Source of the DNA: Christensenellaceae bacterium
GTDB taxonomy: Bacteria > Bacillota > Clostridia > Christensenellales > CAG-138
Reading direction: 5' to 3'
DNA: 64,000 bases
Assembly (NCBI GenBank): GCA_031261085.1
Contig: JAISKB010000017.1
Coordinates: forward strand, 1 to 64,000
The notes beneath the pieces were generated by a model. It was given only the letters and a program-made list of their open reading frames with translations, did no database searches and was not told where the DNA came from. The translations under genes and the position numbers were made by a program. Below, one piece after another: positions 22,860-31,903 of this stretch. Within the stretch, counting starts at the first letter, position 1; each line of letters begins with the position of its first letter.

Positions 22860-23123
22860 ATGGATACGTTAACTTTACTTTTGACGATAGCGGTAGGGGT
22901 GATTGCGATATGGCTGGTACTCAAGCTGCTTTCCGCGCCCATCAAGTTCATCTGGAAGCTGCTGATCAACGCGATTATAGGCGCGATTGTGCTGCTGGTA
23001 ATCAATTATTTGGGCGCGGGGTTTGGCATATCCATCGCCATCACGCCGCTCACCGCGTTGATTACGGGCGTGTTTGGCGTGCCCGGCGTTATCGTGCTGC
23101 TGGTGTTATATTTGGTTTTGTAG
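22860..23123 (+). CDS. bofA: Pro-sigma-K processing inhibitor BofA family protein
   Basis: 87 residues, nearly all hydrophobic: two to three membrane segments (LTLLLTIAVGVIAIWLVLKLL, LLINAIIGAIVLLVINYLGAGFG, ALITGVFGVPGVIVLLVLYLVL). The C-terminal NAIIG....L..IN..G...G..I.IN..T.L..G.LGVPG...L motif of BofA is recognisable (ITPLTALITGVFGVPGVIVLLVL). In B. subtilis BofA sits in the outer forespore membrane and holds the SpoIVFB protease inactive until the forespore signal, thereby delaying sigma-K activation. It agrees with the sporulating lifestyle shown by cotJ. Terminator at 23221-23249. Confidence 0.85.
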   Translation: MDTLTLLLTIAVGVIAIWLVLKLLSAPIKFIWKLLINAIIGAIVLLVINYLGAGFGISIAITPLTALITGVFGVPGVIVLLVLYLVL

Positions 23124-23133
23124 TTTGGTTTGC

Positions 23134-23173
23134 CCACCCTCTTTCCCGCACGTTATCGGCGGGGGGTGAGGAG
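23134..23173. repeat. G/C-rich hairpin after bofA
   Basis: CCTCTTTCCCGC can pair (with G-U pairs) with GCGGGGGGTGAGG around an ACGTTATCG loop. It resembles intergenic palindromic elements; the sequence differs from the CCCCCTCCC family seen elsewhere in the window. Confidence 0.4.
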
Positions 23174-23220
23174 CGCTAAGTATTCTCGTTTTCGGGGCTG
23201 CGCCCGCGCCCTTTATCTAC

Positions 23221-23249
23221 AACGCTCAAGGAGCGTTTTTTGCGTTTTT
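23221..23249 (+). terminator. Intrinsic terminator after bofA
   Basis: AACGCT-CAAGG-AGCGTT (23221-23237) followed by TTTTGCGTTTTT. Confidence 0.8.
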
Positions 23250-23294
23250 GTAGTATACTATTTGCAAGTATCACATGGCAGGGGGTGGGCAGGG

Positions 23295-23810
23295 TTGCAG
23301 GTTCGAAAGTCGCGGCAAAAGGAGCTCCCCGAGCTGCTGGCTATGTATGCGGATGCGCGCCGCTTTATGGCGCAAAATGGCAACCCCGACCAATGGGGGC
23401 AAGCCTTCCCGCCGGAGGACTTAGTACGCGGCGACCTGGCGCGGGGGTGCTCCTATGTGTGCGAGGAAGAGGGCGCGCTGCTGGCCGTGTTCTACTTCGC
23501 CCTGGAAGAGGACCCGGTGTATGCCCGCATTTTGGGCGGCCAGTGGCTTAACGAGGCGTCCTATGGCGTGGTGCACCGCTTTGCCGTGTGCGCGCGGGGC
23601 CGGGGCGTAGCTTCGTTTTGCTTGGCATGGAGCATGGCGCAGTGCGGCAATGTGCGCATCAGCACGCATTTCGACAACCACCCCATGCGGGCCGCGCTGG
23701 ATAAAAACGGCTTCACCTATTGCGGTCTCGTGTTTGAGGGCGGCGGCGGGCGGCTGGCCTATCAAAAGTGCGACTTTGAAGCAGCGGGAAGCCAGCTTTG
23801 CAGGGTGTAG
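23295..23810 (+). CDS. GNAT family N-acetyltransferase
   Basis: 171 residues from TTG at 23295 (G-rich Shine-Dalgarno AGGGGGTG upstream; the start is not certain). The protein starts MQVRKSRQKELPELLAMYADARRFMAQNGNPDQWG. GNAT core: ALLAVFYFALEEDPVYARI, then VVHRFAVCARGRGVASFCLAWSMAQ (the acetyl-CoA loop R-x-x-G-x-A variant RGRGVA) and ISTHFDNHPMRAALDKNGFTYCGLV. It acetylates an unknown small molecule or protein. Stands alone after the bofA terminator, 52 nt before the CDF transporter. Confidence 0.82.
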   Translation: MQVRKSRQKELPELLAMYADARRFMAQNGNPDQWGQAFPPEDLVRGDLARGCSYVCEEEGALLAVFYFALEEDPVYARILGGQWLNEASYGVVHRFAVCARGRGVASFCLAWSMAQCGNVRISTHFDNHPMRAALDKNGFTYCGLVFEGGGGRLAYQKCDFEAAGSQLCRV

Positions 23811-23862
23811 AACAGCGCCGCGCTATGCCGCGCCAAATCATACAGATATAGTAAGGGAAGCC

Positions 23863-25035
23863 ATGACGAATTTATTGATACGGCTGTTTATAAAAAAACC
23901 GAAGGATGCCGCACAAGAGCGGCTGCGCTATGGCGTGCTGGCGGGCAGCGTGGGCATAGCCTGCAATTTGCTGCTGTGCGCCGCCAAGTTTTATATCGGC
24001 ATATTGTCCGGCTCCATTGCGGTGCGGGCCGATGCGGTCAACAACCTTTCGGATATGGCCGGCAACATCGTTACGCTCATCGGCTTTAAGGCGGCGGGCA
24101 AGCCGGCCGATAAGGAACACCCCTATGGCCACGCGCGGGTGGAATATATCGCCGCGCTGGTGATGGCCTTCTTCATACTGCTGGTGGGGTTCGAGCTGGG
24201 CAAGGAATCCGTGCTCAAAATCATACTGCCCTCCCCGGTGGAATTCAGCCTGGTCTCCATGGCGGCGCTGGCGCTTTCCATAGCGGGCAAGCTTTGGCTG
24301 GGGCGGTTCACGGCCTGCGTAGGCGAGCGCATACAGTCCGAAACCATGCGTGCGGCCACGGCGGATAGCCTTTGCGATGCCGCCAGCACCGGCGCCATAC
24401 TGTTGGGCTCGGCCGCCGCGTATTTTTTCCATATCAATTTGGATGGCCACATAGGCGTGCTTACGGCGGGGTTTGTGCTATACAGCGGGGTGGGCATATT
24501 GCGGGATACCATCAGCCCGCTGATGGGCGAGGCGCCGGAGCCCGCGCTCATCAAAGCGTTGAGCGCCGCGCTGATGCGCTATGAGGGGATAGAGGGGCTG
24601 CATGATATTATGGTGCACAGCTATGGCCCGGGGCGCGTGATTGCCAGCGCACACGCCGAGGTGCGGGCGGATGCCAACATTGTGGATATACATGAGGTGA
24701 TAGACCGCGCGGAGCGCGAGGTCGGGGAAACGCTGGGCCTGCTGCTCACGCTCCATTTGGACCCTGTGGAAACCGACGACGCGCTTACCGCGAAGGTGCG
24801 CGAGCATGTTTGCGAGGTGCTGCGCGCCATAGACCCAACCCTGCGCTTCCACGATTTCCGTATGGTGACGGGGGATAAGCAGACCAATCTCATATTCGAC
24901 ATCGTGGTGCCGCCGGGCTTGAGCAGCGCCGAGATTGGGCGCATAAAATCGGCCATCCGCGAGGGCATGTGGCGGGTGGATGCCTCCTACTGCTGCGTAA
25001 TCGATGTGGATATGGACTTTTGCGGGGTATTGTAG
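23863..25035 (+). CDS. Cation diffusion facilitator (CDF) family transporter
   Basis: 390 residues from the ATG at 23863 (GGAAG upstream). Membrane domain with the CDF metal motifs: SIAVRADAVNNLSDMAGNIVTLIGFKAAGKPADKEHPYGHARVEYIAALVMAFFIL (DxxxD in helix 2, PADKEHPYGH before helix 3), and TADSLCDAASTGAIL (DxxxD in helix 5). A long cytoplasmic C-terminal region (from about residue 215) includes the dimerisation domain VHSYGPGRVIASAHAEV and a second ferredoxin-like repeat. Proton-coupled efflux of divalent metals such as Zn, Mn, Fe or Co; the specificity cannot be read. Confidence 0.9.
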   Translation: MTNLLIRLFIKKPKDAAQERLRYGVLAGSVGIACNLLLCAAKFYIGILSGSIAVRADAVNNLSDMAGNIVTLIGFKAAGKPADKEHPYGHARVEYIAALVMAFFILLVGFELGKESVLKIILPSPVEFSLVSMAALALSIAGKLWLGRFTACVGERIQSETMRAATADSLCDAASTGAILLGSAAAYFFHINLDGHIGVLTAGFVLYSGVGILRDTISPLMGEAPEPALIKALSAALMRYEGIEGLHDIMVHSYGPGRVIASAHAEVRADANIVDIHEVIDRAEREVGETLGLLLTLHLDPVETDDALTAKVREHVCEVLRAIDPTLRFHDFRMVTGDKQTNLIFDIVVPPGLSSAEIGRIKSAIREGMWRVDASYCCVIDVDMDFCGVL

Positions 25036-25167
25036 ATATACCGTAAAAATGGTATATTAATCGGGATGCGCGAAGGATGGATGCATCCCGCATGCCGTAT
25101 AAACATAGTCGTATATATGCGCGCCGCCGGGCAGCGCTTTACCCGTTGTGAAAATGAGGTGTTATCC

Positions 25168-26346
25168 ATGACGAAGGCGATAACCGCCATACTGCTTTTT
25201 ACCGGCCAAGAGGGCCAAATGCGCTCAAAAAAGCCGCTGGAGCTGCACGAGGTTTGCGGCTTAAGCCTGTGCGATTGGGCGCTGCGGGCCGTGGAGGGAA
25301 CCATTGCGGTCGACCCCATATGTTTAACCAAACCCAGCGATGGGGGCGAGGCGCAGGCCTTGCTCGACGCCGTTTCGCAGCTGCCCGCAAGCGCGGGCTA
25401 TGTGCTCATATTGCAGGGCAACTTGCCGCTAATCTCCTCCGATACGCTAAAAAGGCTGGCGGGCGCGGCGGAGGGCCATGACGCGGCGCGGTTGACAGGC
25501 GCGGGCGGCCAGCTCTGCGGCTGCTATTGCTGCAGCATACAGGCCTTGCGCGCGCTGCGCGGCGCGCCAGCTGGCGCAGACGCCGCGTGGTGCATACAGG
25601 CGCTGGGCGAGGATGTCGTCCGCGTGCAGGCGCCCGAGCTGGAATGCTTGGCCGTGCTCGACAGGGCTTCCCTCGCGGCATGTACCCGCGTTTGCCAGCG
25701 CGGCATCAACGCGGGGCATATGGCGGAGGGCGTAACGCTCATCGACCCGGAGCACACCTATATCGGCGCGGATGTGCGCATCGGCATGGATACCGTGCTG
25801 TACCCCGGCGTGATTCTGCAGGGGAGCACCTCGATAGGCGAAAATTGCACGCTGTATGAGGGCTGCCGGTTGGAGGATGTGACGGTGGGCGAGGGCTGCA
25901 CGCTGCAGGCCGTGGTGGCGCAGCAGGCTCAAATAGACGCCGATACCTCCATAGGCCCGTTTGTGCGGCTAAGGCCTAACGCGCACATAGGCAAAGGGTG
26001 CAAAATAGGCAATTTTGTAGAGGTAAAAAACTCCACATTGGGGGCGGGCGGCAAGGTGGCGCACCTTACCTATGTGGGGGATGCCGATATAGGCGAGCGG
26101 ATCAACATAGGCTGCGGCAGCGTGTTCGTCAACTACGACGGCCAGCAAAAGCACCGCACCACGGTGGGGGATGATGTGTTTTTGGGCTGCCAAACCGCGC
26201 TGGTCGCCCCCGTGCAGGTGGGGGATGGCGCGTATACGGCGGCGGGTTCCACCATCACCGAAGATGTCCCCGACGGCGCGCTGGGCATTGCCCGTGCCCG
26301 GCAGGTGAACAAAGCGGGTTGGGTGGCCAAAAAAAGAGGAAGGTAG
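25168..26346 (+). CDS. GlmU-like protein: intact acetyltransferase domain, degenerate pyrophosphorylase domain
   Basis: 392 residues (GlmU is usually about 455) from the ATG at 25168 (GAGGTG 6 nt upstream). The C-terminal left-handed beta-helix is complete and has the acetyltransferase residues: HLTYVGDADIG (catalytic His), VNYDGQQKHRT (Asn and Lys) and DDVFLGCQTALVAPV. The N-terminal uridylyltransferase domain is short and eroded. LAAGxGTRM reads LFTGQEGQM, the PKVLH lysine is replaced (PLELH), the metal Asp of GDxPLI is Asn (LQGNLPLIS) and the second metal residue Asn is Leu (AVLDRASL). Likely an acetyltransferase only. Upstream of the hydrolase-murF-ddl group. Confidence 0.8.
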   Translation: MTKAITAILLFTGQEGQMRSKKPLELHEVCGLSLCDWALRAVEGTIAVDPICLTKPSDGGEAQALLDAVSQLPASAGYVLILQGNLPLISSDTLKRLAGAAEGHDAARLTGAGGQLCGCYCCSIQALRALRGAPAGADAAWCIQALGEDVVRVQAPELECLAVLDRASLAACTRVCQRGINAGHMAEGVTLIDPEHTYIGADVRIGMDTVLYPGVILQGSTSIGENCTLYEGCRLEDVTVGEGCTLQAVVAQQAQIDADTSIGPFVRLRPNAHIGKGCKIGNFVEVKNSTLGAGGKVAHLTYVGDADIGERINIGCGSVFVNYDGQQKHRTTVGDDVFLGCQTALVAPVQVGDGAYTAAGSTITEDVPDGALGIARARQVNKAGWVAKKRGR

Positions 26347-26348
26347 CT

Positions 26349-27107
26349 TTGAACATACATATACAGGGCATACCGATATATTATGAACGCGTGGGCAGCG
26401 GCAAACCGGCGCTGCTGCTGCACGGATGGGGCGCGAATACCGCCGCCATGCAGCCCATCGCCAAGTGTTTGGCGGGGCTGGGGCGCGAGGCGGTCACGCT
26501 GGATTTCCCCGGGTTTGGCCAAAGCGGCGCGCCGCCCCTTGCCTGGGGCGTGCCCGAATATGCCGCCTGCGTGCGCGAATTCATGCGCGCGCTGGGCATA
26601 GAGGGCTGTGATGTGGTGGCGCATTCCTTCGGCGGGCGGGTCACGCTGCTGCTGGCCAGCGCGGAGCCAACGCTGTTTGGCAAGCTGGTGCTGGTGGATG
26701 CGGCGGGGCTGCGCCCCAAGCGCAAGCCCGTATACTATTTTAAGGTATATGGCTACAAGCTGGGCAAGCTCTTAGGGCGCGTTCCGTTATTCGATAGGCT
26801 GTTTCGCATTGGTGAGCGGCAAAAAAGCGCCGGTTCGGTGGAATATCAGCAGCTTTCCGGCGTTATGCGCGCCACGTTTGTAAAGGTGGTAAACCTAAAT
26901 TTAACGGGCACGCTCAAGCGCATCCCCAACGAAACGCTGCTGGTATGGGGCAGTGAAGACCGTGAGACGCCGCTTTGGATGGCCAAAAAGATGCGGCGGG
27001 AAATGCCCAACGCGGGCTTGGCCATACTGCCGGGCGCCGGCCACTTTTCGTATTTGGATGATTATCCGCGCTTTTGCGCGATGATGAAAATATTGTTTGA
27101 GGTATGA
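26349..27107 (+). CDS. Alpha/beta hydrolase
   Basis: 252 residues from TTG at 26349 (AGGAAGG just upstream; 2 nt after the GlmU-like stop, so cotranscribed). The oxyanion region PALLLHGWGAN, the nucleophile elbow VVAHSFGGRV (Ser) and the C-terminal LVWGSEDRETP (Asp) and LPGAGHFSYLDDYP (His) give a full catalytic triad. No signal peptide, so cytoplasmic. Substrate unknown. Its fixed place between GlmU-like and MurF genes suggests a link with envelope precursors (inference). Confidence 0.85.
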   Translation: MNIHIQGIPIYYERVGSGKPALLLHGWGANTAAMQPIAKCLAGLGREAVTLDFPGFGQSGAPPLAWGVPEYAACVREFMRALGIEGCDVVAHSFGGRVTLLLASAEPTLFGKLVLVDAAGLRPKRKPVYYFKVYGYKLGKLLGRVPLFDRLFRIGERQKSAGSVEYQQLSGVMRATFVKVVNLNLTGTLKRIPNETLLVWGSEDRETPLWMAKKMRREMPNAGLAILPGAGHFSYLDDYPRFCAMMKILFEV

Positions 27108-27111
27108 ATGC

Positions 27112-28767
27112 ATGAATACGATGAATATAGTGAATATAGCGCTCAACATACTCTTCCCGCTGCTGTTGGGGCTGGCTACCGCCTTGGCGGCGCTCTCGCT
27201 GCTCCACATGCTGCAGTTGGAGAGCTATCAGGGCAAAATGTACCTCAAATGGGTAGCTAAGCATGCGGAAGCCGCCGTGCTGCCCTACCTGCTTGCGGGG
27301 GTGGCCGCGCTGCTGGTGCGCGTGGGCGCGCTGTGGCTTGCGGGCAACGTGCAAACCATCGCCTTTGCGTTGGGCGCGGCGCTCTATCTTCTCATGCTGC
27401 TCACACTGGGCTTCGAGGCGTTAAAAAAGCAAAAGCAGGCCAAAAAGCCGCTGCAGTTTACCGCCCGCGTCAAGCGGCTGCTGGTGGCGCTGGGCCTATT
27501 GGGCATATTGGCGGCGCTGGGCAGCATGTATGTGCAGCAGGCGCAGGAAAACCAGATTTGGGCGGGGCGGACGCTGTTGCAGTTTATAGGCACCGAGGCG
27601 CTGCGCTATGCGCCCGGCGCGCTGCTGCCGCTCACGGTATACCTGGCGTGGTTGATTACCTGGCCCTTCGAAAAGGCCGTGCATACCTGGTATAAAAACG
27701 ACGCCAAAAAGAAGCTGGCCGCGCAGCCGGGGCTTATTCGCATCGCCATTACGGGCAGCTTTGGCAAAACCTCCACAAAATACGCGCTGGGCACGCTGCT
27801 GGGAGAAACGTATAACACCCTGTTTACCCCCGGCAGCTTCAACACGCCCATGGGCGTTACCAAGGTGATACGTGAGAGCCTTACGCCGCAGCACGAGGCG
27901 CTTATCGTGGAGATGGGCGCGCGCTATGTGGGGGATATTGCCGAGCTTTGCGATTTGGTACAGCCGCGCTATGGCATATTGACCGCGGTGGGCAAGCAGC
28001 ACCTCGAAACCTTTGGCTCGTTCGAAAACATCAAGCGCACCAAGGCGGAGCTTATCGGCGGCTTGGGGCAGGAGGGCTGCTGCTTCTTCAACGCGGATGA
28101 CCCGGCCTGCCGGGAGCTGTACGAGGCCTGCGCGCTGCCAGAAAAGTATCTTTTTGGGTTTGAGGGCGAGGGGCTGTATATGCGGGCGGAAGGCAGCGAG
28201 GTGGGGCCAGAGGGCAGCACGTTTACGCTGTGCGTGGGCGAAGCGCGCATACCCTGCGCCACAAAGCTGCTGGGGCGGCATAACATCACCAATATCACCG
28301 GCGCGGCGGCGCTAGCATATAAGCTGGGCGTGCCGACCGAAGCCATAGCCGCGGGCATCGCTAGGCTGGAACCCGTAGAGCACCGCCTGCAGCTGATACA
28401 AGGCCCGGTCACCGTGATAGACGACGCGTTTAACGCCAACCCCGTGGGCGCCGGCGAGGCGTTGGAGGTGCTAAAGCGCTTTTCGGGGCGCCGCATCATC
28501 GTTACGCCGGGCATGGTGGAGCTGGGTGAGGAACAGGAAGCGAGCAACCGCGCGTTTGGCGAGCATATGGCCGATTGCGCCGATATCGCCATACTGGTGG
28601 GCGGCAATGCGGACGCCATAGCCGAGGGCCTGCAAGCGGCGGGCTTTGCGGAAGATTGCATACTGCGCACGGCCACGCTGGCCGAAGCGAGCGAACAACT
28701 CCCCGCGTATACCGAGCCGGGCTGCGTGGTGCTGTTTGAAAACGATTTGCCCGATAATTATAGTTGA
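27112..28767 (+). CDS. Membrane-anchored MurF-type Mur ligase
   Basis: 551 residues from the ATG at 27112 (GAGGT 8 nt upstream). The first ~195 residues hold about five hydrophobic segments (NIALNILFPLLLGLATALAALSLL, AVLPYLLAGVAALLVRVGALWLAG, IAFALGAALYLLMLLTLGF, LLVALGLLGILAALG, YAPGALLPLTVYLAWLITW). The Mur ligase core follows: ATP loop ITGSFGKTSTK, FNTPMGVTKVIRESL, EMGARYVGDI, then VEHRLQLIQG and VIDDAFNANPVGA (the DAYNANP of MurF). It should add D-Ala-D-Ala to UDP-MurNAc-tripeptide, or a related step, at the membrane. Such fusions occur in some Firmicutes. A Ddl-type gene follows after 17 nt. Confidence 0.85.
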   Translation: MNTMNIVNIALNILFPLLLGLATALAALSLLHMLQLESYQGKMYLKWVAKHAEAAVLPYLLAGVAALLVRVGALWLAGNVQTIAFALGAALYLLMLLTLGFEALKKQKQAKKPLQFTARVKRLLVALGLLGILAALGSMYVQQAQENQIWAGRTLLQFIGTEALRYAPGALLPLTVYLAWLITWPFEKAVHTWYKNDAKKKLAAQPGLIRIAITGSFGKTSTKYALGTLLGETYNTLFTPGSFNTPMGVTKVIRESLTPQHEALIVEMGARYVGDIAELCDLVQPRYGILTAVGKQHLETFGSFENIKRTKAELIGGLGQEGCCFFNADDPACRELYEACALPEKYLFGFEGEGLYMRAEGSEVGPEGSTFTLCVGEARIPCATKLLGRHNITNITGAAALAYKLGVPTEAIAAGIARLEPVEHRLQLIQGPVTVIDDAFNANPVGAGEALEVLKRFSGRRIIVTPGMVELGEEQEASNRAFGEHMADCADIAILVGGNADAIAEGLQAAGFAEDCILRTATLAEASEQLPAYTEPGCVVLFENDLPDNYS

Positions 28768-28784
28768 TCAAAGGGGGTAACACG

Positions 28785-29948
28785 ATGTTGGAGCTGGGCG
28801 TATTCTTCGGCAGCCGCGCGGCGGAGCACGATGTTTCGGTTATAAGCGGTTTGCAGATTTTGGAAAATGCGGATAAGAGCAAGTATCATGCCTTCCCGGT
28901 ATATATTTCCCGCACGGGCGAATGGTTTGTGGGGGAACCGCTTAAAGATATAAAAACCTATCGCAACTTTAACCCGGCGCAAAAGGGGCTCTCCAAGGTA
29001 ACGCTGCCCGCGCAGCCCGGCTTAAACGGGCTGTATGCATTGGGCGGGGGCCTGCTCTGTAAGCCGCGCAGGGTGGCGAAGCTCGATTGCGCCATATTGG
29101 CCATGCACGGTATGCACGGCGAGGATGGCACGCTGCAGGGGCTGATGGAGCTGGCCGACATACCCTATTCGAGCTGTTCCTTGGTGGGCAGCGCCGTGGG
29201 TATGGATAAAATCGTGATGAAGGCCGTGTTCCAAAGCATGGGCCTGCCCGTGCTGCCCGGCGTATATTGCTACCGCAGCGAGTGGCGGCAAACGCCGGAT
29301 GCGGTGATAGAGCGCGCCGAGCGCGTGCTGCAATACCCCATGTTTGTGAAGCCCGCCAATTTGGGCAGCTCCATTGGCATAGGCAAAGCCAACGATCGTG
29401 AGGCCTTCCGCAAGGTGATGGAGGTGGCGGCCTGCTACGACCGGCGCATACTCATAGAGCGGGCTGTGGAAAAGCCGGTGGAAATCAACTGCGCCTGCCT
29501 GGGGTTCGATGGGGATCTGCTGCCCTCGCTGTGCGAGCAGCCGGCCGGTTGGGATGAATTTTTGAGCTTCGAAGATAAATATACCCGGGGCGGAGGCAAG
29601 GGCATGAAGAGCCTGGATCGGAAGCTGCCCGCGCCCATCAGCGAGGCCATGACGAAGCAGATACAGGGCTACACGGCGGATATCTTCCGCATGCTCGAAT
29701 GCAAGGGCGTGGTGCGGGTGGATTATATTTTAGAAGGAAACGCGGTGTATGTGAACGAGATCAACACCATCCCCGGCTCGTTTGCGTTTTACCTGTATGA
29801 ACCCATGGGCCTGCCGTTTGCGAAGCTGGTGGATAAACTGGTGGAATACGCGCAGCGCGCGCTGGCGCAAAAGCAGGAATCCAGCTTTGCGTTCAGCTCG
29901 GATATACTCAACAAGGCTATGTCCGGCGTTAAAATACTTAAAAAATAG
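28785..29948 (+). CDS. ddl: D-alanine--D-alanine ligase family protein
   Basis: 387 residues from the ATG at 28785 (GGGGG upstream). ATP-grasp ligase: LGVFFGSRAAEHDVSVISG (N-terminal substrate loop EHDVS), CAILAMHGMHGEDGTLQG, YSSCSLVGSAVGMDK, MFVKPANLGSSIGIGKA and VRVDYILEGNAVYVNEINTIPGS. The end reads PGSFAFYLYEP instead of the common PGMT/PGFT, and the protein is somewhat longer than E. coli Ddl, so it belongs to a divergent branch. It joins two D-Ala for cell-wall peptide synthesis. Directly after murF, consistent with product channelling into MurF. Confidence 0.88.
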   Translation: MLELGVFFGSRAAEHDVSVISGLQILENADKSKYHAFPVYISRTGEWFVGEPLKDIKTYRNFNPAQKGLSKVTLPAQPGLNGLYALGGGLLCKPRRVAKLDCAILAMHGMHGEDGTLQGLMELADIPYSSCSLVGSAVGMDKIVMKAVFQSMGLPVLPGVYCYRSEWRQTPDAVIERAERVLQYPMFVKPANLGSSIGIGKANDREAFRKVMEVAACYDRRILIERAVEKPVEINCACLGFDGDLLPSLCEQPAGWDEFLSFEDKYTRGGGKGMKSLDRKLPAPISEAMTKQIQGYTADIFRMLECKGVVRVDYILEGNAVYVNEINTIPGSFAFYLYEPMGLPFAKLVDKLVEYAQRALAQKQESSFAFSSDILNKAMSGVKILKK

Positions 29949-29961
29949 GAGGCAATCCCGC

Positions 29962-31173
29962 GTGAGCAAAATACCAATGAAAACCCCCCTGGTGGAAATG
30001 GACGGCGATGAAATGACCCGCATCATATGGAATATGATAAAAGAACATCTTCTGGAGCCGTATATCGATTTAAAGACCGAATACTATGACCTGGGCCTCG
30101 TCAAACGGGATGCGACCGACGACGCGATTACCATAGAGGCTGCCCAGGCGGTCAAAAAATATGGCGTGGGCGTAAAGTGCGCCACCATCACGCCCAACGC
30201 CGCGCGCGTGAGCGAGTATAACCTTAAAAAAATGTATAAAAGCCCCAACGGCACCATAAGGGCCATACTCGACGGCACGGTGTTCCGCGCGCCCATCACG
30301 CTGCCCTGCCTGCTGCCCTCTGTGCGCAGCTGGCAAAAGCCCATCACCATAGCGCGCCACGCCTATGGCGACATTTACAAATGCACCGAGTACCGCGTGC
30401 CCTGCCCGGGCAAGGCGGAGCTCAGCTTTAAAGATGCCTCCGGCCAGGAGCTGTTCCACGAAACCGTGTTCGATTTTGAAACGCCCGGTGTGCTGATGGG
30501 TATGTACAACAAAGATGATTCCATACAGAGCTTCGCGCGCGCCTGCTTCAACTATGCGCTGGATACCAGGCAGGATTTGTGGTTTTCTTCGAAGGATACC
30601 ATATCCAAGCAATACGACCACACGTTTAAGGATATATTTCAGGATATTTTTGACGCCGAATATAAGGACAGATTCGATCAGGCGGGCATCACCTATTTTT
30701 ACACGCTTATCGATGATGCGGTCGCGCGGGTGATTCGCTCGAGCGGCGGCTTTATTTGGGCCTGCAAAAACTACGATGGCGATGTGATGAGCGATATGGT
30801 GGCCACGGCGTTTGGCTCGCTGGCGATGATGACCAGCGTGCTGGTTTCGCCCGATGGCAATTTCGAATACGAGGCCGCGCACGGTACCGTTACCAAGCAC
30901 TATTATAAGCACCTTGCGGGGGAAAGCACCTCCACCAACTCCATGGCGACGCTGTTTGCCTGGACGGGCGCGCTCAAAAAGCGCGGCGAGCTCGATGACA
31001 TTCCCGCGCTTGTAAGCTTTGCCGATAAGCTGGAGCAGGCCTCGCTAAGCGCGATATCCGCCGGCTTTATGACGCAGGACTTGGCGCTGCTGGCCGATTT
31101 GGAGCATAAAACCGTGCTCTCCACCGAGGGATTTATCCTAAAAGTAAAAGAATTCCTTGACGCGGCGGCGTAA
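29962..31173 (+). CDS. icd: NADP-dependent isocitrate dehydrogenase
   Basis: 403 residues from GTG at 29962 (AGGAGG 9 nt upstream). The opening IPMKTPLVEMDGDEMTRIIW and the central CATITPNAARVSEYNLKKMYKSPNGTIRAILDGTVFR are typical of the homodimeric, eukaryotic-like NADP-IDH subfamily rather than of E. coli Icd. The NADP/metal region FIWACKNYDGDVMSDMVA and HGTVTKHYYKHLAGESTSTN are intact. Converts isocitrate to 2-oxoglutarate and CO2 in the cytoplasm, supplying NADPH and glutamate precursor. Starts 13 nt after ddl. Confidence 0.93.
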   Translation: MSKIPMKTPLVEMDGDEMTRIIWNMIKEHLLEPYIDLKTEYYDLGLVKRDATDDAITIEAAQAVKKYGVGVKCATITPNAARVSEYNLKKMYKSPNGTIRAILDGTVFRAPITLPCLLPSVRSWQKPITIARHAYGDIYKCTEYRVPCPGKAELSFKDASGQELFHETVFDFETPGVLMGMYNKDDSIQSFARACFNYALDTRQDLWFSSKDTISKQYDHTFKDIFQDIFDAEYKDRFDQAGITYFYTLIDDAVARVIRSSGGFIWACKNYDGDVMSDMVATAFGSLAMMTSVLVSPDGNFEYEAAHGTVTKHYYKHLAGESTSTNSMATLFAWTGALKKRGELDDIPALVSFADKLEQASLSAISAGFMTQDLALLADLEHKTVLSTEGFILKVKEFLDAAA

Positions 31174-31243
31174 GTTCTGATATACATATATAGGCTTGGC
31201 AAAATTTGCTTCGCCTATATTTATGAAAAATGGGAGACGACAC

Positions 31244-31747
<504 letters not shown>

Positions 31748-31764
31748 TAGGCTAGCTTACGCCT

Positions 31765-31793
31765 AACTCCCTTTCGTTTGAAGGGGAGTTTTT
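31765..31793 (+). terminator. Intrinsic terminator after the SEC-C gene
   Basis: AACTCCCTTTC pairs with GAAGGGGAGTT (one slip) and is followed by TTT. Confidence 0.8.
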
Positions 31794-31829
31794 GCTTGCC
31801 GGGGCTTCGTTGTTGCCCTCTGCATTTTT

Positions 31830-31858
31830 TTGACAAAACGTGCCACAACGCCTGTTAT
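31830..31858 (+). promoter_or_regulatory. Promoter of the beta-CASP nuclease gene
   Basis: TTGACA (31830-31835) with TGTTAT at a 17-nt spacing (31853-31858); several overlapping A/T hexamers (TATGCT, TATAAT) follow, so the exact -10 is uncertain. Confidence 0.5.
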
Positions 31859-31903
31859 ATGCTATACTATAATCATTAAAAGCGATGAATGGGAGCGTAC
31901 AGG

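Noticed and set aside
23134..23173. Hairpin after bofA as a fourth copy of the CCCCCTCCC family
   Set aside because: Only the general C/G-rich character is shared; arm sequences and flanks differ.
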